Made by a program: the position numbers and the translations under genes. From positions 1 through 43,502 of the forward strand of contig CAZSTX010000012.1 in NCBI GenBank assembly GCA_964610025.1: a DNA stretch of 43,502 nucleotides, written 5' to 3'. The stretch is from UBA5266 sp964610025 (lineage in GTDB: Bacteria; Bacteroidota; Bacteroidia; Bacteroidales; WCHB1-69). Positions 18,601-24,741 of the stretch are shown piece after piece. The notes beneath the pieces are model-generated. The model searched no databases. It was not told where the DNA came from and saw only the letters and a list, made by a program, of their open reading frames with translations. Each line of letters starts with the position of its first letter. Within the stretch, counting starts at the first letter, position 1.

Positions 18601-19417
18601 TAGTATCTCCTTCTATAAGGGTCATTAAAGTAGAATCTTTTGTTTCTGTTCCATCAGCAGCCTTGTATTTCATACGTAAAATAGGAGTTTGCAAAGGAAG
18701 CAAAGTTCTTGAAGCTGCTTTAGCAATAATTTGGAAAGGTCCAGCACCAAACACACTGCCTTTTACAAGTGGTTCTACTAATTCAACAGCAGGAGGATTA
18801 ATTTCATGGTCAGCAGCAAATAATTCAAAATTGTCAATGAGCCATCCCCATGCAAATTGCGAACCTACTTTGCTGCCTTTTACAATTTTAAAGCGAAATT
18901 GTACTTTGGCAAAAGAAACCTCTTGGCTAATATCAAAACTTTCTGTACGCCACCACGAATTGTCGGGTTCGGCATGTATGTCATTACTTTGCCATACTTC
19001 ATAGCTGTTATCGTTAAAGACCTGTCTTTTACGATAAAGAATACTCTTTCCTTCGTAAGATATAATAGGTATTTTAGTCCATCTTGCACCGACATAATCT
19101 TCTCTGTATTCAATCGTCGCAATATCGGATTCCAAAATTTTACAAATATGCGTAAAACGCAAATACACATATTCATAACTTTGCAAATCATAGATAGGTG
19201 AAAGCAAAACTGCGGAATCGCCTTCGGCATCGGGAATAAATCCCCAACAAGAGTTGCCATCTACACTTAAAACATCTTCTGATGCCCAAGCTGTGGCTGG
19301 TAGTGTCGAAAAACTATGCGTCTTTCCATCAAAGTTTTCGGTAAAAGTTACCCGATTTTGGGAATGGCTTAAGTAAATAAAACTTAGCATTCCAATTAAT
19401 ACAATAAATTTTTTCAT
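9617..19417 (-). CDS. Giant secreted parallel beta-helix protein with T9SS sorting domain
   Basis: 3266 residues. The signal peptide ends near residue 19-20 (YLSHS/QN). Residues ~22-200 form a jelly-roll/MAM-like domain (FTENFDG, later WGWLIDNFEL). Four tandem modules of about 555 residues follow. Each has a CARDB-like sandwich (pattern NGVxQTPYxWTGxL...LGSFLP...SxPNG), a (Y/S)CxxxLxGxYTVG motif near residues 424, 979, 1523 and 2090, a long right-handed beta-helix rich in Asn (INNCxI, VANNEI), and a linker like DYNNYY...W(Q)...DxxSV. From ~2548 come another CARDB-like domain, a second jelly-roll (~2672-2840) and two or three more CARDB-like domains. Residues ~3170-3266 are a type A T9SS sorting domain (NVPNPAQTFTEIPYSIP...GIYYYSMEYEGRTIVKKMTIQK). 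It is probably exported across the outer membrane and anchored at or released from the surface. Monocistronic with its own terminator. Adhesion or glycan binding is plausible; no catalytic residues were recognised. Confidence 0.85.
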   Translation of the reverse strand: MKKFIVLIGMLSFIYLSHSQNRVTFTENFDGKTHSFSTLPATAWASEDVLSVDGNSCWGFIPDAEGDSAVLLSPIYDLQSYEYVYLRFTHICKILESDIATIEYREDYVGARWTKIPIISYEGKSILYRKRQVFNDNSYEVWQSNDIHAEPDNSWWRTESFDISQEVSFAKVQFRFKIVKGSKVGSQFAWGWLIDNFELFAADHEINPPAVELVEPLVKGSVFGAGPFQIIAKAASRTLLPLQTPILRMKYKAADGTETKDSTLMTLIEGDTIWMGVIPQQLIGTHVDYAVYATDSVGNNATVNSSYFINRKWGFDSNSVAITKIDTPGVGAIAGVQTPVVVTIENRGLKTLSSATLHWRLNGVLQNSVNWTGTLIEGFSTQVPLGSYLPQLEKYDTITAWVSMPNNEPNASSDTIAYRVSYGCNAILSGNYTVGPTGYFTDIDEALSIMKTCGTAGNVTLQLESGTYTKPIKLVDLNYYTGAYDLLTITSLSGNVEDVILQSDGSEAMIIEIARSHNVVISNLTIDVTTAYQGVAITDTVYNIEINNCHILLDTMGKTVTHGILKKQNTGLFDRLRIVNNVINGGYYGIYLCGVDNFTYNTNLYIDNNIIKNAFHTAIYLRHNQFYSISENQITSRVNYVGSLFNAIYAYYCHGTYILKNKIRSYRTINQVTAMETMYLNYLDTVNYVLIANNEIIIHCNSSAGGALGRASGSGVLSLSYASAEVIHNSILKTGLGDFAAINVSNPTYLNLRNNNIVTENGYPIKCAANTPFGTQVFMDYNNYFSMIGNYVGINGTAVGPNITTWTLSTGQDSNSVSMLPAYIDTAKHLRLTNYLNLEAPIYILVNDDISDSLRLGITAMGCYTPPQLPFDIMLIGLHNWTSSTNANQTTDAIAKFINISSIDTLKSMTINWSVNGVMQTPYTWTGSLLPYMSDTVDLGSFLPQSENNDIKVWLSAPNNQVSDMNTDNDTIVDFIYGCNMPLSGTYSVGTQTSDFMTPDEAMQVANFCGINSPVTFVLAPRVYPELSLKGIVPGSDSVNTITFTSNHRDSTIFKGMDEIVTLTGVAHLNFENLTIDAYDANKAIVFYGASQNISIRDCRIVLDPTTKEQQFGIDLNNTSAISDNFRIINNYIDGGYNGIRFVGGSATTGSSTRFVIDSNTLTNQYYCPIYSSYTNYERISNNVIKARTSYVITTTSHSMYIVQAVINEISNNKIYSFSDKISTVYGIRLNAINATASFPVLVANNEIILYASTANIFGLHTTNCQSDIYHNSVLIKGIGDGKAYALVNSAHDYNIKNNNFITLAGANTYPIHLNAVTNLSMWDIDYNNYYTSGNFIGYAGANKTTLADWQATVTSDQHSVNVFPDFVDANLNSLQYYSNTQLIFSSLANVPTDINNENRNTTTHVGAYKGAAFGYNAKLVNFSLPKDLTTSPNATVDVSVTLQNRSDSVLRNVTIDWEANGIGQTPIQWTGNLSPNATDNVYLGSFTATTNENTLLAYTSMPNGHPDQANADDTIRYHIYGCASPLNGSFTVGGSSADFPTINAAIATLYACGVNGPVTLQIANGKYDEINLSGAITGASVTNTITFVAASGNANDVVIGEMPLSGKSITLTNAAHLKFKHLSIGATDQDVVAGVEILGTLTNVSFDSCKIMSTMGGSGIAYAAIHRDAAALGANVTDLTIDNCILQGGYLNVYLTYCGTSVSNYGKITINNSQLIDAAYGGIQALQGYFVLTLKDNYFVNYKEITSYTALQLGNAIAYVDIDSCVRNKVRLNATSSNIAFTIGSNVNRTSGVLNKSAYIANNEIFITAGTSQAYAFTLQTTSNVNIFGNSIYIDVAATNAYGFSIMNSTANYKCAFKYNNLYIKNTTGNAYMYYSANNINWSSVYFDIDYNNYYGNVPFAAYASASQSYKSLKEWQIANFQDLNSTTEKVNFNNLPYSLASDGKKAIIPANTELLYDINHQARISYTNAGCYHNFVAPAYDAKLAAIVSPSDGILTGNSAVVGVKIENIGSQLDSCEIHWKINGVTQAPYHWYATPPLAFGTLSDSIFIGSFIAHSGANYIEVWTSKPNGQADGNPFNDTLRMAITSCDSSLQGKYTVGTPNADFTSLEDAISKITTCAIAGPVVFELAAGEYPAIEIKNPIQGASNINTVTFTSEKGRVYDVIIGGNADVGVGLKNTGHLRFENLTIGSVNPSTMYGVKFDGYCEDITIYACNVYANASATTGPAAIYYANAASTINYLKDIAIVKNNIQGGVHNIYLAYAAGHKNNTLASAANRSSIRIDSNLFSNAYTYAIWVNQVCYSPSISYNTIAHRSSSTTFNAIYLTNYVTADKIVGNTIYLKNSSTGQGIYATYLNQDTTYGASAPCLVANNQIMGSNGTVRYGIYRSYGQWNFINNSIYLEGTGNIYGLNMAAITTANTGYFYGYNNIVIANGTGANNYPVYASNANYISLNVYLDYNAYYSSNNTIAYAGGAITTLANWQSTHKQDTHSVYMLPLFSNPSIDLSLADYDPKLICDRNDKVTHDILNDQRTILTIMGAYSTPLYEGYDLSVDKFVEPMEGVVECFPEFTPIKISLYNQGTYTVDFSQYPVTLHFSCESDSVNVQNSIVINTNSLLAMNRSTYEVYPLLDIANAGMYKLKVWIECDAIVNEQAFNDTLLLNYYVEKSILPYDNDFSWVGAGIAISQTYGNINWAITENTPVQPVFGDKSMMFASSISKGSICQAMFPSVHLQGTYHPRLQFWYVHDDANPKLRDHMDVKISTDGGATFTLLQTIYRYDQAYTTPTWIPYQIDLANYTQGTCIIITFTAYSYGGGDQAIDRIRIVAAQDMQLTMLPPDFASFTACDLDNKAISVVMENMTNQPIPYHDGDSITIDISGANSRTIKYPLKGHATGKLEGFEIDTIEIVTDIDFSISGTYDITAYTNAIDSIQSNDTDRVSFTFLADVAVNEILSIEGKEVGDTVYPTVKIMNKGTLPIYSPFDIIFYVNGKDTVSETITDIMEVGDSLEYTFDNYFIVPPATSVQPYYVLIVETTLSCDGQANNNKKQYIGNVDYVDLSISAINYPTAETYLEKGTEVFVEADIYNKGSFDSDGVKIFVEVESEGVVVVAFSETTEPISSETIITHTFKTSYQVPTLSSDSMPYYVKVFIEATDEDIDLQNDTIRLETYALNDVSIASAKDINWALGQNVPNPAQTFTEIPYSIPQDGTINVKIVSVSGQVLYQKEMKSVQGNHTLLVDIDFLANGIYYYSMEYEGRTIVKKMTIQK

Positions 19418-19805
19418 CTTTTTTAATTTTAATTGTTAATAATAATTTTTTTTTATTTTTTTATATATTTATTTTTTAAGTTCATTTATAATTAAAAATA
19501 TTCCCTTGCTGCAAATAAAAAGACATACTACCTCTTCTTAAAAGAGTACAATAGAAAATAAGATGTAATATGCTGATAATTAGCGATTTGCGGGGGGGGT
19601 AACACACTATGTTTCAACACTTTAAGTAAAATTAGAAGTGTATTTTTTATCTCATAAAAACACGCCTTTTTTATAGAAAATAGCAATAAAAATAATATTT
19701 TTTGGTGTCTTTTCATCTAAGTGAAATATATTGTTAAACGTGCCTGCAAATATATAATATTTTTTAACAAAAACAACTTTTTTTTATGAATTGTTCATAA
19801 TTAAA
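19418..19805. other. Intergenic region (388 bp) upstream of the giant gene, with a G8 tract
   Basis: It lies between the cupin gene stop and the giant gene start, both minus strand. It is extremely AT-rich apart from eight consecutive G at 19592-19599, 175 bp upstream of the giant gene's ATG. No exact TAnnTTTG match was found in the minus orientation; TTTATTTG about 95 bp upstream of the start is the nearest. The short open frames here look like chance. A small palindrome (ATGAA-ttg-TTCAT, near 19786-19798) lies just after the cupin gene. Confidence 0.5.
19592..19599. repeat. Homopolymeric G8 (C8 on the minus strand) tract
   Basis: Eight G in a row inside an otherwise very AT-rich upstream region of a surface-protein gene. 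Such tracts can change length by slipped-strand mispairing and are a known cause of phase variation when placed in or near promoters. Whether this one varies cannot be told from one sequence. Confidence 0.6.
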
Positions 19806-20111
19806 TTAAAATATTTTAAAAACCAACACTCTTAATTTATCTTCTCTGTTATTTTTTATTCCTCTTGGAATATCTTTAGCAATTTCAATGCCAAAATCTT
19901 TTGGCAACAAATATTCCTTCCCGTCGACTACAAGGGTAGCTTCTCCTTCTAATGTATAAAAAAACACATCAAAAGGATTGGAATGTATATCAATTTCTTC
20001 ATTTTTCTTCAATGTAAGGTGTACTATTTCCGTTTTGGAATTACTGTGCATAATGTAGCCATCAAGATCGAATGGCACTTTTTTAGATGAGAGAGGTGTT
20101 ATTATTTTCAT
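19806..20111 (-). CDS. Small cupin-domain protein
   Basis: 101 residues forming a single cupin fold: LKKNEEIDIHSNPFDVFFYTLEGEATLVVDGKEYLLPKDFGIEIAKDIPRGIKN. The first cupin motif keeps only one of the usual two histidines (IHSN; Asp and Val follow where further ligands would sit), and the second motif has no histidine (PRGIKN). Metal binding is therefore doubtful; it may act as a small-molecule sensor or be a non-enzymatic member. It has its own putative promoter (20138-20145) and is not tightly linked to neighbours. Function unknown. Confidence 0.75.
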   Translation of the reverse strand: MKIITPLSSKKVPFDLDGYIMHSNSKTEIVHLTLKKNEEIDIHSNPFDVFFYTLEGEATLVVDGKEYLLPKDFGIEIAKDIPRGIKNNREDKLRVLVFKIF

Positions 20112-20137
20112 TATTGTATATGATATATTTAAAAAAG

Positions 20138-20145
20138 CAAATTTA
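20138..20145 (-). promoter_or_regulatory. Putative promoter of the cupin gene
   Basis: The minus strand reads TAAATTTG, matching TAnnTTTG, 26 bp upstream of the cupin ATG. A possible -33 TTG (complement of 20167-20169) lies 21 bp further upstream. Confidence 0.5.
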
Positions 20146-20309
20146 TATAAAAATTTTACACAAAAACAAAGAAGTTATTCTTTCATAAAAATGAATTTAT
20201 CTTTCATATAAACAGGATAAATTGCCAAGATAAAAATGATTAAATAAGAATTAAATTTATTATTTAAGTTTATTTTTATTAAAATTTTTCTTTTTATTAT
20301 AAAAATTAG

Positions 20310-20317
20310 TACTTTTG
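20310..20317 (+). promoter_or_regulatory. Putative promoter that also fixes the start of the barrel gene
   Basis: TACTTTTG matches TAnnTTTG exactly, 24 bp before the ATG at 20342. An in-frame ATG at 20315 would overlap the promoter box and so is unlikely to be the true start. No clear -33 TTG. Confidence 0.55.
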
Positions 20318-20341
20318 CAAAAAAAACTAATAGCGTCTGTA

Positions 20342-21004
20342 ATGAAAATTATCAATAAGTTAGTCATTTTAATTTTATTTTTTGTATTTGTAACTAATTT
20401 ACAAGCACAGTTATCGCACGACAGAAAAGATTTTGGACCAACATTTATCACAAGTCCTTCTTTTTTAAATGGCATTCATATTGTTACTTCACATCAAGGA
20501 AGTAATAATATTAATAACAAAACACCTGTCGTAGGCATTTCACAATTTGTAGGTTATCAATTTTCTCATTATTTCATGATGGGATTAGGTGTCAATTTTG
20601 ATTATTGGACTAAACCACGCAATGCTTTTATTCCTATTTATCTTGATTTGCGTGTCAATATGATAGCTTACGATTTTTCGCCCCATTGGTATGCAAACAT
20701 TGGTTATGGTAGCCGTTGGAACATAGACTCTAAGGCACAAGCAGCTCACGGTATTAATACGGATAAATATGTTGTACTTGGAGCTAAACCTGGCATTATG
20801 TTAGAATCTGGCTTAGGCATAAAAGCAAATGCGAGCTATTCTAACTCTATTATTCTTACATTTACTGTAAAAGCACAAGAGTCTGCTATTAAATATTGGG
20901 ACCCCACTTCTAGTTCAGGAGGCACACAAGATAAATACATTCCAAATACTTACGAAAACAATTGGTTTTTATTTATAGGTGTAAAAGCAGGTGTTGTTTT
21001 TTAG
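20342..21004 (+). CDS. Outer-membrane beta-barrel protein (porin-like)
   Basis: 220 residues from the chosen start. The signal peptide MKIINKLVILILFFVFVTNLQA is cleaved before QLSHD. The mature part is built from alternating strands with aromatic girdle residues (VGYQFSHYFMMGLGVNFDYW, FIPIYLDLRVNMIAYDFSPHWYANIGYGSRW) and ends in a strand NNWFLFIGVKAGVVF with a C-terminal Phe, the usual BAM recognition signal. It resembles the small 8-strand barrels common in Bacteroidetes; ligand unknown. An upstream in-frame ATG at 20315 is rejected because it lies inside the putative -7 box. The gene converges on the RNA methyltransferase gene with 7 bp between stops. Confidence 0.8.
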   Translation: MKIINKLVILILFFVFVTNLQAQLSHDRKDFGPTFITSPSFLNGIHIVTSHQGSNNINNKTPVVGISQFVGYQFSHYFMMGLGVNFDYWTKPRNAFIPIYLDLRVNMIAYDFSPHWYANIGYGSRWNIDSKAQAAHGINTDKYVVLGAKPGIMLESGLGIKANASYSNSIILTFTVKAQESAIKYWDPTSSSGGTQDKYIPNTYENNWFLFIGVKAGVVF

Positions 21005-21011
21005 ATTTTTC

Positions 21012-21749
21012 TTATTTTTTAGTTAACTCATAACAAACAATAGCGTTTGCCACAGCTACATTCAAAGAGTCTATAGGATATTTTGCTTTGGTAGGAATAT
21101 AAATTCTTTCGTCTACATAAGCAGCTAATTCAGAAGAAATACCATGGGATTCATTGCCTATTAAGATGGCACTTTTTGGTGCAAAATCAATCTCTTGAAT
21201 AGGTTTTCCTTTTAAAAAAGTTCCATATACTATATAATCCGATGCGATTTTTTTTAAATATTCTTTTAAATCGGTATAAAACAGTTGCACTTGAGTAAAA
21301 GCTCCCATAGTGGCTTGTATTGTTTTAGGATTATAGAGTTCTACTGTTTCTTCTGAACAAACAATAGTCTGTATCCCAAACCAGTTGGCGGTGCGTATCA
21401 ATGTTCCTAAGTTACCTGCATCTTTTATATCTTCTAACAACAAGCATTTAGATAAAAGTTCAAATTGTTTATTTTCCTTCATTTCAACCAAGGCAAATAG
21501 TTCAGGCGATGTCTGTAAAGCACTGACACGTTCAGCGTCGGCATTACTTATTTCGATAAGAGGATAAGAAAAGCTATCTTGATTTTTTCTTATCCATGCA
21601 GTTGTAGCATAAACGCCTTTTACTACAAAATCACTTTGCAACACTTCTGTTACCAACTTGCGTCCTTCAACAATAAACATTTGGCATTCACGCCGGTATT
21701 TCTTTTGCTGCAAAGAACGTAAAAATTTCAGTTCATTTTTCGATAGCAT
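21012..21749 (-). CDS. TrmH/SpoU family RNA 2'-O-methyltransferase
   Basis: A 245-residue SPOUT methyltransferase. An N-terminal substrate-binding domain (about 1-95; KKYRRECQMFIVEGRKLVTEVLQS) is followed by the knotted catalytic domain with the three family motifs: LLEDIKDAGNLGTLIRTANWFG, AILIGNESHGIS and IPTKAKYPIDSLNVAVANAIV. It transfers a methyl group from SAM to a ribose in rRNA or tRNA; the target nucleotide is not evident. Third gene of the murB / nucleoside kinase / methyltransferase operon, starting 8 bp after the kinase stop. Confidence 0.9.
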   Translation of the reverse strand: MLSKNELKFLRSLQQKKYRRECQMFIVEGRKLVTEVLQSDFVVKGVYATTAWIRKNQDSFSYPLIEISNADAERVSALQTSPELFALVEMKENKQFELLSKCLLLEDIKDAGNLGTLIRTANWFGIQTIVCSEETVELYNPKTIQATMGAFTQVQLFYTDLKEYLKKIASDYIVYGTFLKGKPIQEIDFAPKSAILIGNESHGISSELAAYVDERIYIPTKAKYPIDSLNVAVANAIVCYELTKK

Positions 21750-21757
21750 TTTCAGTT

Positions 21758-23419
21758 TTATTTATAGCTAAACACACTTCCTCCAAAAAACTCTCTTAAT
21801 ATGGAAGATTGCGGCACATCATCTTCCGGAATTTCAACAAAATAGCCTAAAAGTTTTTTTAGTCGTATCGCTTCTGTATATTCATCATCTGTTTCATTTA
21901 CTTCGTTTAATAAAGGCAAGGCAAAAAATTTTAATATACTTAACTCACACAATATTGCCGAGTTAAACATGCTATCGGCTTCATCTTGATAGGGAAATAT
22001 CCATTTTTCTTCTCCTTTGCGAACACTCATCCAACGACTTAAAGAATCTTTGGCAGAGTAGCCACGATAACGATAATCACGTACTATACGTCTTATCAAA
22101 CGGTTGTCGTTAGAATGTATCGGATTTTGTTTATCCATTGCTAAAGAAGTCAATGCAGATGCAAACACCTTATAAATTAAATTACAATGAATTCCTTTCG
22201 ATATCAAAGGGTTTAAGCAATGTATCCCTTCCACAATTAAAATAGATTTTTCATTTAAGTCTAAGGTTTTTCCTTTCCACACTTTTTTCCCTTGATAAAA
22301 ATCATAAGTTGGGATTTTTATTTCTTTTCCTGACAATACATCTTCCATTTGCTCATGAAAAAGCTGTATATCAATAGCATCAATGTGTTCAAAATCATAA
22401 TCACCGTTTTTATCACGAGGAGTATATTCTCTTTCGACAAAATAATTATCGAGCGACAACTGAACGGGTTGATATCCTAACACTCCTAATTGTACTGCAA
22501 TACGTTTGCAAATAGTTGTTTTTCCCGATGCTGAAGGACCACTTAAAAACACCACTTTCACATCGTTTTTAGAAGCGATATCCTCTGCTATATTCATAAT
22601 TTTTTTCTCTTGTAGCGCTTCTGTCATCAACAACAAATCTGTTGAATGTCCTTTTTTAATAGCCTTATTTAAAGCACCTACATAGGGAACTTCCATTATT
22701 TTATTCCACTCTTTATATTCTTTAAAAATAGAAAACAATTTTGACGATTCTTTTAATTTCATCAATTTAGAAGGCTCATGTCGTGATGGCATACGCAATA
22801 ATATACCTGATTCAAATTTTATTAAATCAAATACAGACAAATAAGCAGTTGAAGGAACCAAACAACCAAAAAAATAATTCGCACTATCTCCTAAATAGTA
22901 AACAGAAGTGTAAAATATATTTCTATGCTGGAGCAATTCTTTTTTATCCATTAAACCTTTATTTTCATACAAAGCAATAGCTTCTTCGGTCAGCATCTGT
23001 GTGCGTACAAAAGGCATATCGGCTGCTACCATTTCTTTCATACGTGTTAATATCTTCGTTAGCACTTCATCGGTTACTTGAAAATCGGAATTTTCAAACT
23101 CACAGTATTTACCTCCTAATATTGAGTGTTTTATCACAATATCTTCTTGTGGATAAGTATCTTTAATGGCTTTATACAGCAAAAAATACATAGAACGTTC
23201 ATAGGCTGTATAACCCGCCACATGAGATATATCAATAAAAGTAATAACTTTGCTTTTATATATCTCATATTTAATACTTTTTATTTTGTTATTTACTTTT
23301 GCCACTAAAATAGGATACGGCAAAACCACATTCATATCTTCGGCGATATGTGCCAATGTTGTTCCTAAAGGATACTTTTTGCGTTTATTATTTTTGTTAG
23401 TACAAATAATTTCTATCAT
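21758..23419 (-). CDS. Uridine kinase-like nucleoside kinase with N-terminal TGS/ThrRS-like region
   Basis: 553 residues. The N-terminal region is a TGS-like fold (KKYPLGTTLAHIAEDM) plus a segment resembling the second additional domain of threonyl-tRNA synthetase (GYTAYERSMYFLLYKAI...HSILGGKYCEF). The C-terminal half is a P-loop kinase of the PRK/uridine kinase family with Walker A GPSASGKTT (about 294-302), SLDNYFVER, the YDFEHIDAID substrate segment and ILIVEGIHCLNP. The canonical role is ATP-dependent phosphorylation of uridine or cytidine. This fused architecture is familiar from Bacteroidetes nucleoside kinases; the role of the synthetase-like part is unknown. It lies between murB (11-bp gap) and the methyltransferase gene (8-bp gap). 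Confidence 0.85.
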   Translation of the reverse strand: MIEIICTNKNNKRKKYPLGTTLAHIAEDMNVVLPYPILVAKVNNKIKSIKYEIYKSKVITFIDISHVAGYTAYERSMYFLLYKAIKDTYPQEDIVIKHSILGGKYCEFENSDFQVTDEVLTKILTRMKEMVAADMPFVRTQMLTEEAIALYENKGLMDKKELLQHRNIFYTSVYYLGDSANYFFGCLVPSTAYLSVFDLIKFESGILLRMPSRHEPSKLMKLKESSKLFSIFKEYKEWNKIMEVPYVGALNKAIKKGHSTDLLLMTEALQEKKIMNIAEDIASKNDVKVVFLSGPSASGKTTICKRIAVQLGVLGYQPVQLSLDNYFVEREYTPRDKNGDYDFEHIDAIDIQLFHEQMEDVLSGKEIKIPTYDFYQGKKVWKGKTLDLNEKSILIVEGIHCLNPLISKGIHCNLIYKVFASALTSLAMDKQNPIHSNDNRLIRRIVRDYRYRGYSAKDSLSRWMSVRKGEEKWIFPYQDEADSMFNSAILCELSILKFFALPLLNEVNETDDEYTEAIRLKKLLGYFVEIPEDDVPQSSILREFFGGSVFSYK

Positions 23420-23430
23420 GCGTTAATTGT

Positions 23431-24438
23431 TTATTGTATTATATTTACTTCTGGCTCTAAAGTAATATTAAAGCGTTCCAAAACATCTTGTTTTATTTGA
23501 TTAGACAAAGACAATATCTCCTTTCCTGTTGCCCCACCATAATTTACCAATACCAACGCTTGTAAAGAATATACACCAGCATTTCCTTCTCGCACTCCTT
23601 TCCATCCTGCCAAATCAATTAACTGACCTGCAGCTATTTTTTTGTTTCCATCGTCAGTATCATAATGTATTAAATGGGGATATTGCTGTAATAATGTTTG
23701 TAAATGCTTTGTTGTTATAATAGGATTTTTAAAAAAACTTCCTGCACTTCCTATTTTCTCTATATTTGGCAATTTGCTATTACGTATCGCCAAAACAGCC
23801 TTTGCTATATTTTTTAAAGAGAGGTCGCTTTCGTCTACCTCATTGGCTAAGGCTTTGTATTTTATATTATAAATCTCTTTTTTTGACAAACGAAAAACAA
23901 CACTAACAATCAAACATTGATTTTTTAACTTCGTTTTAAAAATAGAATTTCTATAAGAAAACTCACAATCGACATTGTATAAAACAAAATCATTTTTTGT
24001 GCGTGTATTATAACCTTCTACACTATATATTAAATCTTTAGCTTCAACGCCATAAGCACCAACATTTTGTACTGCACTACTGCCCACACACCCTGGAATG
24101 CCAATCAAATTTTCAATTCCATAATAATTATTTGTTAAACAATAATTAACAAAATCGTCCCACACCTCACCTGCTGCTACTTTAAGATACACAAAATCAT
24201 TATCTTCTTTTATATTCTCTATCCCTTTTGTACGCATATGAATCACATTGGCATCATAATCATTGACAAACAAAAGATTGCTTCCTCCTCCAATTACAAT
24301 ATGCTTACTATCAAAAACTTTTGATTTAAATAACAAATCTACTTCTTCTTCTTGGTCTACAATTATCAATTGCCGACACGATACGTTTATTTTAAAAGTA
24401 TTATAATTTAGCAAAGATGCATTTTGTTGAACTTTCAT
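23431..24438 (-). CDS. murB: UDP-N-acetylenolpyruvoylglucosamine reductase
   Basis: A 335-residue flavoenzyme that reduces UDP-GlcNAc-enolpyruvate to UDP-MurNAc in peptidoglycan synthesis. Motifs of the FAD-binding and substrate domains are present: VIGGGSNLL, LIGIPGCVGSSAVQNVGAYGVE, FSYRNSIFK, IGSAGSFFKNP (proton-donor serine), and AGQLIDLAGWKG with QALVLVNYGGATG near the C-terminus, ending LEPEVNII. The YRNSIFK insertion segment marks it as the longer type I form, as in E. coli. First gene of its operon. No exact Bacteroidetes -7 match was found directly upstream. Confidence 0.93.
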   Translation of the reverse strand: MKVQQNASLLNYNTFKINVSCRQLIIVDQEEEVDLLFKSKVFDSKHIVIGGGSNLLFVNDYDANVIHMRTKGIENIKEDNDFVYLKVAAGEVWDDFVNYCLTNNYYGIENLIGIPGCVGSSAVQNVGAYGVEAKDLIYSVEGYNTRTKNDFVLYNVDCEFSYRNSIFKTKLKNQCLIVSVVFRLSKKEIYNIKYKALANEVDESDLSLKNIAKAVLAIRNSKLPNIEKIGSAGSFFKNPIITTKHLQTLLQQYPHLIHYDTDDGNKKIAAGQLIDLAGWKGVREGNAGVYSLQALVLVNYGGATGKEILSLSNQIKQDVLERFNITLEPEVNIIQ

Positions 24439-24741
24439 ATTTTAAATTTACAATTATAACTAAAAATAAACGTTTTTTTAAATTATTTATTGTTAATTTA
24501 CTTCATTAAATTATTCGCTTTTTTTTAGCAATAGTTCTACTTCAAAGCATAGTGTATTTTTCAATATTAATTTATTCTAAAAAAAAAACATCATATTCAA
24601 TTGAACTTTAAGATTTCAACCGAAATATTATAACATTTATAGAAAAAGCATAGGAGATTATCAAAATTTTGTTTTCCTTTGCATTTTAATTTCTCAACAA
24701 TTAACATTTTGTTAAACTAATAATAATAAAGGCATTATAAT
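24439..24741. other. Divergent intergenic region, 303 bp
   Basis: It lies between murB (minus) and the oxidoreductase gene (plus). It contains the 20-bp element at 24674-24693 shared with 1262-1281. Otherwise it is AT-rich with A and T runs, with no clear exact promoter for murB and no small gene. Confidence 0.5.
24674..24693 (+). promoter_or_regulatory. 20-bp intergenic element, copy 2
   Basis: TTCCTTTGCATttTAATTTC, 18 of 20 positions identical to 1262-1281 and on the same strand. It ends 48 bp before the oxidoreductase ATG. The TTTGCAT core and its position suggest a promoter or a regulator-binding site. Confidence 0.4.

Noticed and set aside
9617..19417. Several open frames of 63-130 codons antisense or out of frame inside the giant gene
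   Set aside because: The long minus-strand frame has a signal peptide, repeated modules and a sorting domain; the others are shadows of it.
19528..19716. A 62-codon open frame on the minus strand in the region upstream of the giant gene
   Set aside because: Its coding depends on the G8/C8 tract and low-complexity A/T runs; no signal peptide, motif or plausible promoter was seen.
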